From NCBI GenBank assembly GCA_022071955.1, contig JAJVIM010000029.1:159446-203196 (forward strand): DNA of 43,751 bases, read 5' to 3'. This DNA comes from Anaerolineae bacterium. GTDB taxonomy: Bacteria > Chloroflexota > Anaerolineae > 4572-78 > J111. The notes beneath the pieces are model-generated. The model saw only the letters and a program-made list of their open reading frames with translations. It ran no database searches and was not told where the DNA came from. Positions 24,104 to 32,861 of the stretch are shown here, in pieces (the first letter of the stretch is position 1; each line of letters starts with the position of its first letter). A program made the position numbers and the translations under genes.

Positions 24104-24132
24104 TTGGGGAATTGGCGGGTTGTGGGTATAAT
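24104..24132 (+). promoter_or_regulatory. Promoter of the anchored pentapeptide-repeat gene
   Basis: TATAAT at 24127-24132 with TTGGGG 17 bp upstream (24104-24109). The -10 is perfect and the -35 poor, like the promoter at 554-583. Confidence 0.5.
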
Positions 24133-24162
24133 ATGCCGCAAATTCATCTTGGCGAAGGGCGT

Positions 24163-24807
24163 ATGACAATCAACAAACCGGTGATTTACGCGATTCTCTT
24201 TTTTGCATTTATGTTGCTGGTGCTTTACGGCGACAGGTTCTCATTTTTGGAGCCGCAGCGGTTGCCCGCCTGCCTGCCAAACTGCCAGGGTCAGGATTTA
24301 ACCGGCGCCAGCCTGAGCGCCGCCGATCTGCGTGGGGCCAACCTGCAAAACGCCACCCTGTTTGGCGCGGATTTAACCCGCGCCGATCTGCGCGGGGCCA
24401 ACCTGTTGGGCGCAGATTTGGGCAAAGCCAACCTTCGCGGCGCTAAAATTGATGACTCCACCCAGATCGATGACAAGTGGCGGCTCGTTTGGCAAATTCT
24501 GCACCGGGGCGGGGCCGGGCTGGATTTGCCCGGCGTCGATTTGAGCCAGGCTGCGCTTAGCCGCACCGACCTGACCGGCGCTAATCTGAGTGGGGCCGAT
24601 TTGCACGACATCGATCTGCGCGGTTCCGGGCTGAAAGGGGCCAACCTGCAAAACGCCAACCTGACCGGCGCCGATTTGTACCGGGCTGTGTTGTCTAACG
24701 CCAACCTGTCCGGCGCTGACCTCACCGACGCTGTTGTGCGCGGCGCGGAAATGGACGGCGTTGCCATGCCCAAAGATTGGGACAAAATGGTCAAACCTTT
24801 TTACTAA
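24163..24807 (+). CDS. Membrane-anchored pentapeptide-repeat protein
   Basis: 214 aa. A single hydrophobic segment at about 6-22 (VIYAILFFAFMLLVLY) anchors the protein; CLPNC follows. Two pentapeptide blocks, about 44-84 (LTGASLSAADLRGANLQ) and about 122-205, are split by a 36-residue spacer (TQIDDKWRLVWQILHRGG) that occurs in other ADLXX proteins. ATG 24163 is chosen over the longer frame to 24091 because the promoter TATAAT lies at 24127-24132, inside that extension. The GT39 gene follows 12 nt later and is probably co-transcribed. Confidence 0.8.
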   Translation: MTINKPVIYAILFFAFMLLVLYGDRFSFLEPQRLPACLPNCQGQDLTGASLSAADLRGANLQNATLFGADLTRADLRGANLLGADLGKANLRGAKIDDSTQIDDKWRLVWQILHRGGAGLDLPGVDLSQAALSRTDLTGANLSGADLHDIDLRGSGLKGANLQNANLTGADLYRAVLSNANLSGADLTDAVVRGAEMDGVAMPKDWDKMVKPFY

Positions 24808-24819
24808 AAGGCATTCTTT

Positions 24820-26811
24820 TTGCGTCAACAATCCATTGCCACATTTCTTATTTATCTAACACTCGCGCTGCTGCTGGCCGTTGCGCTTTGGCTGCGCTGG
24901 CAGTTCATCGCCGCTGTGCAGCTTTACCCCGACGAATTTGTCACCCTGCTGGCCATCAACCGGATTGGCCAAACCGGGCTGCCGCTCATGCCGTCCGGCC
25001 TGTTTTACGAGCACGGCCTGCTGTATTCCTATTTGGCGGCGCTGGCGGCGCAATTTGGTCCGCTGCGGGAAGCCGCGCGGCTGGTCAGTTTGCTGTGCGG
25101 CGCGGCTACGTTTTTGCTCATCTTTCGGGTGGGGCGGGGCTGGTTTTCGCCGGCGGCGGGGCTGCTGGCCGCGGCCGGGCTGGCCATCGCCCCGGCGGCC
25201 ATCGAGTGGAGCGGCCGGGCGCGGATGTACGCCCTGCTGCAACTACTGGCGCTGCTCACATTATGGCTGGCTTACACGGGCATCACCCACAAAAAACGGG
25301 GGCGGGTGTGGCTGGCGCTGCTGGCCTATTTGGGGGCTACGCTGGCTCATTTTGGCGCGGTGGCGCTGGCCCCGCCGCTGCTGCTGGCCGTAGTCGCTCT
25401 GCTGTGGCTGGGCGATGACTCCCCCTCACCGCGCCTGCGCCGCCTGCTGGCTTATTGGCCGGAAGCCGTCGCTCTGGCGCTGATTTTGGCCACGGCTTTT
25501 GTGGTAAAACGAGCCGGCCAGCCCAAAGGCATCGACGAATTGCAGGCTACCGCCGCCGGCACGCTGACCGGCATCGGCCAGGTGTTGCAAATTTACAGCG
25601 ACCTGTCGTTCAACCCGCTGGCCGGCTGGCAGGCCATCGCCCCGTTTTATTTGTCGCTCCCGGCGCTGATTTTTGCCCTGTTTGGCCTGCTGGCGCTGGG
25701 GCTGGCCGCCAAAAAATCAGGCCGATGGCCGATTCCCCGCGGGCCGGTTCTGTTCCTCGGTTTTATTTTGGCAGCGACGACGCTGGAGATGATCCTGTTT
25801 GTTTCGCCGGACCGGCGCGATGACAAATATCTGTTTATGCTGCTGCCGGCGCTGCTGCTGCTGGGCGCGGCGGGTCTCGGCTGGCTGCTTGAGCGGAGTA
25901 CGCCGCGCCGCGAGGCCGCTACTGCGGCAGTGGCTGTGATACTGGCCGTGTTGATTGTGGCCGCCGGCTGGCCGGCGGCGCAGCGGCTGCTGGCCAACAC
26001 CGGCGATGATTACGACGCCGCGTTTGCTTTTGTCCGCCAGCACTGGCAGCCGGGCGATACGATTTTTACCGGCACGCCGGCCGCGGCGATGTATTATTTG
26101 GGGCGCAACGATTTTTATGGCGTGCAGCGCCGTGGCGGCTACGATTACCGGCTGCTCACCGTGGCCGGCCGGCCGGTTGACCGCTGGCTGGCCTCGCCGG
26201 CGGTGCGCACCGAGGCCGATTTGCACCGGGTGCTGGCTGAAGATCACGTCTGGCTGGTGCTGGAACGCTGGGGCTTGCAGCGGGAATATTACGATTTGCC
26301 GTTTCAGCAGCAGTTGCTGGCCCAAACCGAGCCGGTGTTTGAGGCGCAGGGGATGTTTGTTTTGCGCGCCAAACCCAACCCGCAGCCTATCGCCCCCGAG
26401 CCGCAGCAGCCGGCGACGGCCAACTTTGCCGATCAGATTGAGTTGCTGGGTTATACGGTTGAGCCGGGGCAGGGCGCGCCGGGCCAGCCGCTGCGCATCA
26501 CCCTTTACTGGCGGGCGCTGGCTCCGCCGCCGGCCGATTACACCGTGTTCGTTCACCTGCGCCAGCCGGGCGGCGGCAACGTGGCCCAGGCCGACCACCG
26601 GCCGCTGGGCAACATATTCCCCACTTCGCTCTGGCCGGTGGGTGAAACCATCCGGGAAACCAGCGAGCTGGCGCTGCCGCCGGAACTGCAGCCGGGCGAT
26701 TACGAGTTGTGGGCCGGGTTGTACCGGCTGGATACGCTCGAGCGGCTGCCGGTGCAGGCCGATTCGTCCGGCGAAAACGCGGTGCGGCTGGGGCAAATCG
26801 CAGTGCGGTAA
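24820..26811 (+). CDS. GT39-family (ArnT/PMT-like) membrane glycosyltransferase
   Basis: 663-aa glycosyltransferase of the GT-C fold that would use a lipid-linked sugar at the outer face of the membrane. The catalytic acidic pair in the first external loop is D38-E39 (LYPDEF). About 10-11 hydrophobic segments lie within 8-400. The last about 165 residues form a soluble beta domain (DQIELLGYTVEPGQ, PLRITLYWRA, YTVFVHLRQP, PGDYELWAGLY) typical of such proteins in Chloroflexota. Start is TTG 24820, with AAAAGG about 9 nt upstream; no ATG or GTG is better placed. Acceptor unknown; protein mannosylation or lipid modification are both possible. Ends 2 nt from the convergent map gene. Confidence 0.85.
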   Translation: MRQQSIATFLIYLTLALLLAVALWLRWQFIAAVQLYPDEFVTLLAINRIGQTGLPLMPSGLFYEHGLLYSYLAALAAQFGPLREAARLVSLLCGAATFLLIFRVGRGWFSPAAGLLAAAGLAIAPAAIEWSGRARMYALLQLLALLTLWLAYTGITHKKRGRVWLALLAYLGATLAHFGAVALAPPLLLAVVALLWLGDDSPSPRLRRLLAYWPEAVALALILATAFVVKRAGQPKGIDELQATAAGTLTGIGQVLQIYSDLSFNPLAGWQAIAPFYLSLPALIFALFGLLALGLAAKKSGRWPIPRGPVLFLGFILAATTLEMILFVSPDRRDDKYLFMLLPALLLLGAAGLGWLLERSTPRREAATAAVAVILAVLIVAAGWPAAQRLLANTGDDYDAAFAFVRQHWQPGDTIFTGTPAAAMYYLGRNDFYGVQRRGGYDYRLLTVAGRPVDRWLASPAVRTEADLHRVLAEDHVWLVLERWGLQREYYDLPFQQQLLAQTEPVFEAQGMFVLRAKPNPQPIAPEPQQPATANFADQIELLGYTVEPGQGAPGQPLRITLYWRALAPPPADYTVFVHLRQPGGGNVAQADHRPLGNIFPTSLWPVGETIRETSELALPPELQPGDYELWAGLYRLDTLERLPVQADSSGENAVRLGQIAVR

Positions 26812-26813
26812 AA

Positions 26814-27584
26814 TTACAGTTGGGTCAATATTTCGGGGCCGTTGGGGGTAATGGCGAGGGTGTGTTCAAACTGGGCCGAAAGCGAGCCATCGCGGGTAAC
26901 AACCGTCCAGCCATCGGCCAGCAAATCCCACTCGTAGCTGCCCAGATTGATCATCGGCTCAATGGTAAACGTCATCCCCTGTTTGAGCTGGGGGCCGCGG
27001 CCGGGCATGCGCACGTGCGATACCGACGGTGCTTCGTGCAGCGACTTGCCGACGCCGTGGCCGCCCCACTCCCGCACCACTGCCACCCCCTGCGAGTCGG
27101 CGTAATTTTCAATATCCATGCCGATGTCGTGCAGGTAGTTGCCAAATTTGGCCGCGCGAATACCCACCCACAGCGCCTCGTAGGCCACATCGAGCAGGCG
27201 TTGGGCTTCGGCCGAGATGTTGCCCACCGGGTAAGTGACACAGGCATCGCCGCAAAAACCGCGGTAGCGCAGGCCAATGTCGATGCCCACAATATCGCCT
27301 TCCTGCAAAACTCGCTCATCCGGCAGGCCGTGGCAGATTTCCTCGTTAATTGAGGCGCAAATCACCCCCGGAAAGGGCGGGTGGCTGGGCGGGTTGCCGC
27401 GATAGCCTTTGTACAGCGGCGACGCGCCGCGTTTGTCCAGATGGGCGTCAACCCGTTTGTCCAGTTCGCTCAATTTAACGCCGGGTTTGATGTGTCCGGC
27501 CAGAATATCAAATGCTTCGGCCACAATCCGGCCGGCCTCGCGCATACGGCTGATGGCGCTGGGGCGTTTTAATGGAATTAACAC
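26814..27584 (-). CDS. map: Methionine aminopeptidase, type I
   Basis: 256-aa cytoplasmic metalloprotease that removes initiator methionine. The five metal ligands are present: D102 (GIDIG), D113 (FCGDACVTY), H176 (GGHGVGK), E209 (TIEPM) and E240 (QFEHT); H84 (EEICHG) is the substrate-contact histidine. The length fits type Ia, with no N-terminal zinc-finger extension. Start is GTG 27584, preceded by a GAGAGA-like ribosome site; the nearby ATG 27591 is out of frame. It lies 70 nt downstream of the SulP gene on the same strand. Confidence 0.92.
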   Translation of the reverse strand: MLIPLKRPSAISRMREAGRIVAEAFDILAGHIKPGVKLSELDKRVDAHLDKRGASPLYKGYRGNPPSHPPFPGVICASINEEICHGLPDERVLQEGDIVGIDIGLRYRGFCGDACVTYPVGNISAEAQRLLDVAYEALWVGIRAAKFGNYLHDIGMDIENYADSQGVAVVREWGGHGVGKSLHEAPSVSHVRMPGRGPQLKQGMTFTIEPMINLGSYEWDLLADGWTVVTRDGSLSAQFEHTLAITPNGPEILTQL

Positions 27585-27654
27585 AAATCATCTCTCGCTG
27601 TGAATTTTTAGCCATTAAACCACAAACCGGACGCGCTGGCAAAGATGAGCATTT

Positions 27655-29430
27655 TTAGTTTGTGCAGTTCAGCGCAACCATTGCTTCGTGCGTGCTCAAA
27701 AAGAAGTGGTCGGTTCCCACCGCTTCCACAAAGCCGATGGTTTTGAGCCGGTCCATCACCGGTCCTTTAATGTCGGCCAGATAAAAATCCACCCCGGCAT
27801 CGCGCAGCTCGTGGATGAGCGACTCCAGCGTTTCCAGCGCGCTGGCATCGATAAAGTTGACGGCGATGCCAATGAGCACCACGTGTTTCACCTCCGGCCG
27901 GTCGGCCACCATTTGCAAAATGGAATCCTCCAGATATTTGGTGTTGGCAAAATAGAGGCTCTGATCAACGCGGACGGCAATTGCATGCGGGCAGGTTTGT
28001 ACCGGGTGGCGCAGCACGTTGCGGTAGGTTTCGGTTTGGCCAATGCGGCCAACCACGGCCATGTGCGGCCGGCTGGTGCGCCAGATGAACAGCAAAATCG
28101 CCGCGGCCACCCCCACCAAAATTCCCGTTTCCACGCCAACCAGCAGCACCGCGCCAAACGTGGCCAGCAATGAAACGGCATCGGCCTTGTTGTATTTCCA
28201 CACGTGTTTGAACGTTTTTACATCGATGAGGCCAGCTACGGCCACAAGTATAATGGCCGCCAGCACCGTTTGCGGCAAAAAGAAGAACAGCGGCGTTAAA
28301 AAGATCACCGTCAGCAAAATGAGCAGGGCGGTAATGATCGACGCCAGCCCGGTGTTGGCTCCGGCCGCAAAATTAACCACCGAGCGGCTGAACCCGCCGG
28401 TAACCGGGTAGCCGCCGGTAAAGGTTGCGCCCAAATTGGCCACGCCCAGTGCAATCAGCTCCTGGTTGGACTCTATTTTTTGGCGGCGTTTGCTGGCCAG
28501 CGATTTGGCCACCGAAATGCTTTCCATAAACCCAACAAAGCTGATGGTCAGCGCCGCCGGCAGCAGCGCCAGCCAGATGCCCGGACTAATCGAGGGCAAA
28601 CTCAGCGGCGGCAGCCCGGCCGGCACATCGCCCACAATTTTCACGCCGGCCGTTTTGTCCAGCCCCAGCAGCAGTACCGCCAGCGTGCCCAGCAGCACCA
28701 CCACCAGCGGCCCGGTTTTGGTTAGCGGCACCACCAGCGACTCCGCCAGCCTGGCTCGGCGCAGCAGCCGGCCCAGCCCGTTCTTAAAATAAAAGAGGAT
28801 GGCAATGCTGGCCAGCCCAATGGCCATTGTTATCCCGTTGGTTTCCGGGGCGTGTTCAACCGCGGCCAAAACCTGCTCGATGAAATTTTCGCTGCGGGGC
28901 ATGCTGATGCCCAGCAGATGTTTGAGCTGGCTAAAGCCGATGACGATGGCCGCGGCGCTGGTAAAGCCGGCCAGCACCGGGTGGCTCAGAAAATTGACCA
29001 AAAAACCCAGCTTCACCACGCCCATCAAAAATTGAATCAGCCCCACCAGCAAAGCCAGGGTGAGCGCCAATTGAATGTACAGCGCGCTGCCCTGTTCGGC
29101 CAGGGGAGCCACGCCGGTAGCCACCAGCAGCGAGACAATGGCCACCGGCCCTACGGCCAGGGTGCGGCTGGTGCCCAGCAAGCCGTAAATGATCAGCGGT
29201 ACAATGCTGGCGTACAGTCCCACTTCTGGCGGCAGGCCGGCCAGCAAGGCGTAGGCCATAGCCTGCGGCACCAGCATAATGGTGACAATCAGGCCGGCCA
29301 GCAGATCACCAACCAAATCCTGGCGCTGGTAGTGGAGCAGCCATTTTAAAAACGGGAAATAGCGAGCCGGCCCGCCGGCGGCGTCGCTGCGCCAAACGGC
29401 CGGTTTTTTTACGCGATTGAGCGTGGTCAT
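27655..29430 (-). CDS. SulP-family anion (sulfate-type) transporter with STAS domain
   Basis: 591-aa transporter of the SLC26/SulP family with 12-14 membrane segments and a C-terminal STAS domain (about 468-585, with IDASALETLESLIHELRDAG). The family signature is at about 50-75 (TIMLVPQAMAYALLAGLPPEVGLYAS), followed by TSRTLAVGPVAIVSLL. Possible substrates are sulfate, bicarbonate or other anions; the neighbouring sulfur operon makes a sulfur oxyanion attractive but unproven. GAGG precedes ATG 29430 by about 8 nt. A 342-bp repeat-filled gap separates it from the sulfur operon upstream. Confidence 0.88.
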   Translation of the reverse strand: MTTLNRVKKPAVWRSDAAGGPARYFPFLKWLLHYQRQDLVGDLLAGLIVTIMLVPQAMAYALLAGLPPEVGLYASIVPLIIYGLLGTSRTLAVGPVAIVSLLVATGVAPLAEQGSALYIQLALTLALLVGLIQFLMGVVKLGFLVNFLSHPVLAGFTSAAAIVIGFSQLKHLLGISMPRSENFIEQVLAAVEHAPETNGITMAIGLASIAILFYFKNGLGRLLRRARLAESLVVPLTKTGPLVVVLLGTLAVLLLGLDKTAGVKIVGDVPAGLPPLSLPSISPGIWLALLPAALTISFVGFMESISVAKSLASKRRQKIESNQELIALGVANLGATFTGGYPVTGGFSRSVVNFAAGANTGLASIITALLILLTVIFLTPLFFFLPQTVLAAIILVAVAGLIDVKTFKHVWKYNKADAVSLLATFGAVLLVGVETGILVGVAAAILLFIWRTSRPHMAVVGRIGQTETYRNVLRHPVQTCPHAIAVRVDQSLYFANTKYLEDSILQMVADRPEVKHVVLIGIAVNFIDASALETLESLIHELRDAGVDFYLADIKGPVMDRLKTIGFVEAVGTDHFFLSTHEAMVALNCTN

Positions 29431-29772
29431 AATTAAAACCTCGGTTGGGAATATTTGGGAGTAGTGCGCCGGATTCCTTCAAGGGTGGACAGGTGTTAAA
29501 TCCCGATGGGCGTTTTGGTTCGCCCTCATCCCCCCGACCCCCTTCTCCCTCAGGGAGAAGGAGGAGAAAAGATTCTTTGCGTGTGGTTTGGCGCGGCAAA
29601 ACCGCGCCAAACCACACGCGTCCAGTCACTCTCCCTCCCCAATTTTTGGGGAGTACCCCTGCGGGGCACAGGTGGGTTGGGGGAGGGGTTAAAAATGACA
29701 TTCTTAGCACCTGCCTGCCCCTTAACTTTCTTGGGCGGGGGGTGGGGGTTAATCCTTTATTCGCCCGGCCAA
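29431..29772. other. Repeat-filled gap between the sulfur operon and SulP
   Basis: 342 bp without a credible gene. Most of it is copy B of the composite hairpin element. The remaining about 90 bp next to the SulP start contains only the ribosome site; no convincing promoter was found. Confidence 0.65.
29518..29752 (-). repeat. Composite hairpin repeat element, copy B
   Basis: In reverse orientation it repeats the plan of copy A at 1638-1789. It has the CCTTCTCC...GGAGAAGG hairpin (29541-29561), a central perfect 18-bp stem (29579-29596 with 29602-29619) and a C/G-rich hairpin block (about 29634-29690). It shares with copy A the flanking ends (GGGGGGATGAGGG and AACCCCTCCCCC types). The copy is longer on its C/G-rich side, with extra short hairpins. 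Confidence 0.75.
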
Positions 29773-30303
29773 TCACCCTGCGGGCGAGGGGTGCAGCTCA
29801 AAGCTGGGGGTGATGGTTCGTTCAAAATAATCTTCGGCGCAAAACAGAAAGGTGTCGATGTTGTCATCGCCGTAACCGGCGGCGCGCAGTTCGGCCTCGG
29901 CCTGCTCGGCAGTCCAGCCATCGCGGGTGGTGCGTTTGAGCATCCACACCAGACCGGTGCGTGAGGCGCTGCGGCAGTGAAACAGGATTTTGCCGTTGTC
30001 CGGCTGGCTGATCACCCGATCAAATTCGGCTATGTGTTCCGGTTCCAGTTCGTAGGCGGGCAGCGGCAGGTGGATGTGGCGCAGCCCGGCAGCCTGCGCC
30101 AGTTGGGCCTGTTCGGCGGCGCGGGCCGGGTCTTGCCGGATGTTGAGCACCGTGGTAAAGCCGCGCTGCGCCAGTTTGGCCCAATCGGTGGGGCCAGGCT
30201 GCCCGGCCAGAACAAGGGTGTCGGAGATGGGGTATTCCGCCATCGGCCGGTGAGCCTGGGCGGCGGCCATTTGAAATTCCTGGTTCTGACAGCGTTCGGT
30301 CAT
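29773..30303 (-). CDS. Protein-tyrosine-phosphatase-like (DUF442-type) protein
   Basis: 176-aa soluble phosphatase-like protein. The cysteine-phosphatase loop HCRSASRTG (C110, R115) is intact, preceded by the VLNIRQDP strand-turn (about 52-59) and DTLVLAGQPGPTDWAKLAQRGF, typical of the DUF442/Blh phosphatase-like family found next to persulfide dioxygenases. In that setting the thiol may handle sulfane sulfur rather than phosphate; this is inference. TAGGAG lies about 7 nt before ATG 30303 and overlaps the end of the upstream rhodanese gene. Last gene of the sulfur operon. Confidence 0.8.
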   Translation of the reverse strand: MTERCQNQEFQMAAAQAHRPMAEYPISDTLVLAGQPGPTDWAKLAQRGFTTVLNIRQDPARAAEQAQLAQAAGLRHIHLPLPAYELEPEHIAEFDRVISQPDNGKILFHCRSASRTGLVWMLKRTTRDGWTAEQAEAELRAAGYGDDNIDTFLFCAEDYFERTITPSFELHPSPAG

Positions 30304-30312
30304 TATTGGCTC

Positions 30313-30687
30313 CTATTTGCTGGGCAAGCCGTGGCGATGCCAGTCGATCATACCGCCGGAGAGGTTGGCCAGATTGGTAAAGCCCATCGCCGCCAGTTGT
30401 TCGCAGGCTACCTGGCTGCGATTGCCGGAGCGGCAAACGCAGACAATCTGTTTGTCCTGCGGCAGTTCGTCGATGCGTTGCATGAGCATGGGCAGGGGCA
30501 GCAGCCGCGAACCTTCGATGTGGCCGTCAAGCTGGTATTCTTCGGGCGAGCGCACATCGAGCAGCAGCGGCGTGCTGCCATTTTGCAACTCGGCGAACAA
30601 GTCGGTTACGGAAATTTGTTTGACGGTTTGCCGCTGCGGCCCGTAGCCGGGGGTGGATCGTCGGTAACCAAAGATGCTGTTTAACAT
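30313..30687 (-). CDS. Single-domain rhodanese (sulfurtransferase)
   Basis: 124-aa rhodanese-like protein that carries sulfane sulfur as a cysteine persulfide. The active loop is CRSGNR with C85; C83 lies two residues before it. LLLDVRSPEEYQLDGHIEGS (41-60) is the conserved CH2A-type segment, and the C-terminus GGMIDWHRHGLP is typical. Predicted cytoplasmic. AAGGAG lies 8 nt before ATG 30687. It is within the sulfur operon, 10 nt before the phosphatase-like gene. Confidence 0.88.
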   Translation of the reverse strand: MLNSIFGYRRSTPGYGPQRQTVKQISVTDLFAELQNGSTPLLLDVRSPEEYQLDGHIEGSRLLPLPMLMQRIDELPQDKQIVCVCRSGNRSQVACEQLAAMGFTNLANLSGGMIDWHRHGLPSK

Positions 30688-30762
30688 GAGAGTTCTCCTT
30701 TTTGATGTGAGTCCGGGGACTCGGGTTGAGTGATGAAGTCGTCACACCTTTGGGACGGCAAA

Positions 30763-31353
30763 CTAAACAAACAAAGTTACTTTTGAGGTGGCGGCATCGC
30801 CCATAAACGAGGCCACCCCACCAACTTCCAGCCCGTCGATCAGCTCTTCATCTTTGATGCCCAGCAGTTCGCGGGACATATCGCATACGGTCATTTTTAC
30901 ATCAAATTCGCGGGCCATCGCTACAAATTCTTCCACCGAGGTCACATCGTGGTCGCGCATTAATTTGCGGATGATTTTGGCGCCCATCCCCATAAAGTTC
31001 ATCTGCGACAAGCCCATTTGCTGGGTGCTGCCGGGTAGCATGGCGGTAAAGCCTTTTTCCAGCAGGTTTTTGCCATCGTACATTTTTTGCTTTTTGACCG
31101 CGCCAATGCCCCAGAAGGTGAAGAACATTGACACCTCCATGCCCATTGCCGCCGCGCCGGTTGCGATGATGAAGGCGGCGATGGTTTTGTCGAGGTCGCC
31201 GGAGAAAAGAACCATCGATAATTTGTCCTCGATGTCGCGGGCCGGCATGGCCTCCAGTTGCTGCACGCGGGCTTCCAGCGCTTCAATTCGCTCCAGCAGC
31301 AGTTGGCTGTCGGTTGTTTCCGCAAATTTGGTGATGCCGTTACTTGTTGTCAT
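30763..31353 (-). CDS. DsrE2-type (DsrE/DsrF/DrsH-like) sulfur-carrier protein
   Basis: 196-aa protein of the DsrE2 family, sulfur carriers that act with TusA and rhodaneses. A predicted coiled coil (about 14-37) precedes the DsrE domain, which starts with KLSMVLFSGDLDKTIAAFIIATGAAAMGMEVSMFFTFWG in typical DsrE2 form. The conserved cysteine is C157 (MTVCDMS). The hydrophobic face at 56-82 belongs to the fold and may also touch the membrane. AAGGGGGG lies 4-5 nt before ATG 31353. It follows the tusA-like gene by 26 nt. Confidence 0.88.
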   Translation of the reverse strand: MTTSNGITKFAETTDSQLLLERIEALEARVQQLEAMPARDIEDKLSMVLFSGDLDKTIAAFIIATGAAAMGMEVSMFFTFWGIGAVKKQKMYDGKNLLEKGFTAMLPGSTQQMGLSQMNFMGMGAKIIRKLMRDHDVTSVEEFVAMAREFDVKMTVCDMSRELLGIKDEELIDGLEVGGVASFMGDAATSKVTLFV

Positions 31354-31379
31354 TTTGCCCCCCTTGGCAATACAGTTAA

Positions 31380-31631
31380 TTAAGCCGTGCGTTTAACATA
31401 ATGCAGGTACAGGTCTGCGCCGTTTTCCGAGACGGTTTCCTGCTCCAGCAACTCGACATTTTTGGCGGTTTTGGCCCAGCCCTGAAAATCGGCCACGGAA
31501 CCGCGGTCGGTGGCGATGACTTGCAGCACGTTGCCCACCGGCAGGCTGTTGATGGTTTTGCGGGTTTTTACCAATGGCATGGGGCATTTGGCCCCTTTTA
31601 CATCCAATGTTTCATCAAAATGTACAGTCAT
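31380..31631 (-). CDS. TusA-family sulfurtransferase
   Basis: 83-aa sulfur-carrier protein. The signature CPxP is C16-P19 (KCPMP), followed by LVKTRKTINSLPVGNVLQVIATD and the family's FQGWAK. The cysteine accepts and hands on persulfide sulfur, here probably between the rhodanese domains and DsrE2. AAGGAG lies 8 nt before ATG 31631. It starts 14 nt after the rhodanese-metallo-beta-lactamase gene ends. Confidence 0.92.
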   Translation of the reverse strand: MTVHFDETLDVKGAKCPMPLVKTRKTINSLPVGNVLQVIATDRGSVADFQGWAKTAKNVELLEQETVSENGADLYLHYVKRTA

Positions 31632-31645
31632 TTTTGTGTCTCCTT

Positions 31646-32827
31646 TTAATCCGACAGGGCACAGATGTTTTTGCCCAGTTCCAGTTCGCTGGCTTTGTCT
31701 TCGTCGGGCACTACCAGGCCGGCGTTCACCCGTTTGATTTCAACATATTCTGGCGGAAAGGTGGGCAGGTGGCTCAGCACAAAGTCCAAAAACGCCTGCT
31801 TGTCGCTGTATTTGAGGGCGTCGTTGTGTTGCAGTACCCAGCCGTAGCTTTGAGCAAACACGCCCTGGCCGTTGTCTTCGCTCATTACACTAAAGTGGGC
31901 CGGCAAAATCAGCGTGTTGTGGTTGATGCGGTTGGGCAGCCGCCGGTAAATGCTGTCGTAAACAATGGGCGCCCAGGCTTCGCCCTGCCCGCCCAGATCG
32001 GGCCGGCCAAAGGATTTGAGGAAGATGCCATCGCCGGTAAAGAGGAAACTGCTGCCGGTGGGGTCGGTGAACAGGTAGTTGACCTGGCCCAGGGTGTGGC
32101 CGGGGAACCAGATCACCTCAACGGTGAAGTGGCCCACCTCAAACTTTTGGCCATCGATGATGTGGTTGTAGCTGATCACCGCCGGCAGCATATCGAGCGG
32201 GTGAATGGCGTCGTAGGCGTGCATGTAGTAGCCGGCGCCGGTTTGCTGGGCCAGAGCCGGCCCGCCGCTGATGTGGTCGGCGTGGGCGTGGGTGTCAAAA
32301 ATGTGGGTCAGTTTGGCGTTAGCCTGGCTGAGAACGGTGAGGTAATGGTCAATGTGGCGCAGCGGGTCAACAATGGCCGCCTGCCCGTTTGAAACGATCA
32401 CAAAACTCAGGTCGCCGCGGGCCGGGCGGGCTACCTGAATAATGCGGCCGTAATCGCTGCCGGCTACATCGCGGACATCATACAGGTTGCCCCAGGTGTT
32501 AATGCCGCCGGCCAGGTAGCGGGCGGTAAAGCCATGCGCTTGCAGAATTTCGGCTACAAACTGGGACGAACCTTCTTTGGCGCAGATCACCAAAATTTCC
32601 TCGTGGCCGGCCGGAACTTTGGCCACCGAGCCTTCTTCGTCCTCAATAAAGTCAAAATAGGGGATATTGACCAGTTCCAGCGAGTTTCGACCTTCAACGT
32701 GCCAGCGGCCAAAATCCTCTTCGTTGCGCACGTCAACAATAAACAGCGGTTCATCGTTGATGATGCGCTGGTAGAGTTCTTGTGCGGTAAACGATTTTAC
32801 GTCGGTGGTTACCTCTGCGAGTGCCAT
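31646..32827 (-). CDS. Rhodanese-metallo-beta-lactamase fusion (persulfide dioxygenase-like)
   Basis: 393 aa. An N-terminal rhodanese domain (about 12-115, C82 in VICAKEGSS) is fused to a metallo-beta-lactamase domain (about 120-360) with the metal motif H180-x-H182-x-D184-H185 (THAHADHISGG), PGHTLGQ and LFTGDGIF. This is the ETHE1/SoxH-like layout, in which glutathione-type or other persulfides are oxidised to sulfite; the order rhodanese then lactamase is the reverse of most rhodanese-ETHE1 fusions. The substrate is inferred. AAGGAG precedes ATG 32827. First gene of the sulfur operon. Confidence 0.88.
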   Translation of the reverse strand: MALAEVTTDVKSFTAQELYQRIINDEPLFIVDVRNEEDFGRWHVEGRNSLELVNIPYFDFIEDEEGSVAKVPAGHEEILVICAKEGSSQFVAEILQAHGFTARYLAGGINTWGNLYDVRDVAGSDYGRIIQVARPARGDLSFVIVSNGQAAIVDPLRHIDHYLTVLSQANAKLTHIFDTHAHADHISGGPALAQQTGAGYYMHAYDAIHPLDMLPAVISYNHIIDGQKFEVGHFTVEVIWFPGHTLGQVNYLFTDPTGSSFLFTGDGIFLKSFGRPDLGGQGEAWAPIVYDSIYRRLPNRINHNTLILPAHFSVMSEDNGQGVFAQSYGWVLQHNDALKYSDKQAFLDFVLSHLPTFPPEYVEIKRVNAGLVVPDEDKASELELGKNICALSD

Positions 32828-32861
32828 AGCTAAATTCTCCTTTTGACTGGGTTACACTCGC

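Noticed and set aside
25717..26796. A 359-residue open frame on the minus strand, opposite the GT39 gene.
   Set aside because: It is His/Arg/Gln-rich with no domain, and the plus strand encodes an obvious GT39 protein with membrane segments; it is a GC-rich shadow frame.
26709..27353. A 214-residue plus-strand frame over the map gene.
   Set aside because: It is antisense to all five methionine aminopeptidase metal-ligand motifs and has no recognisable feature.
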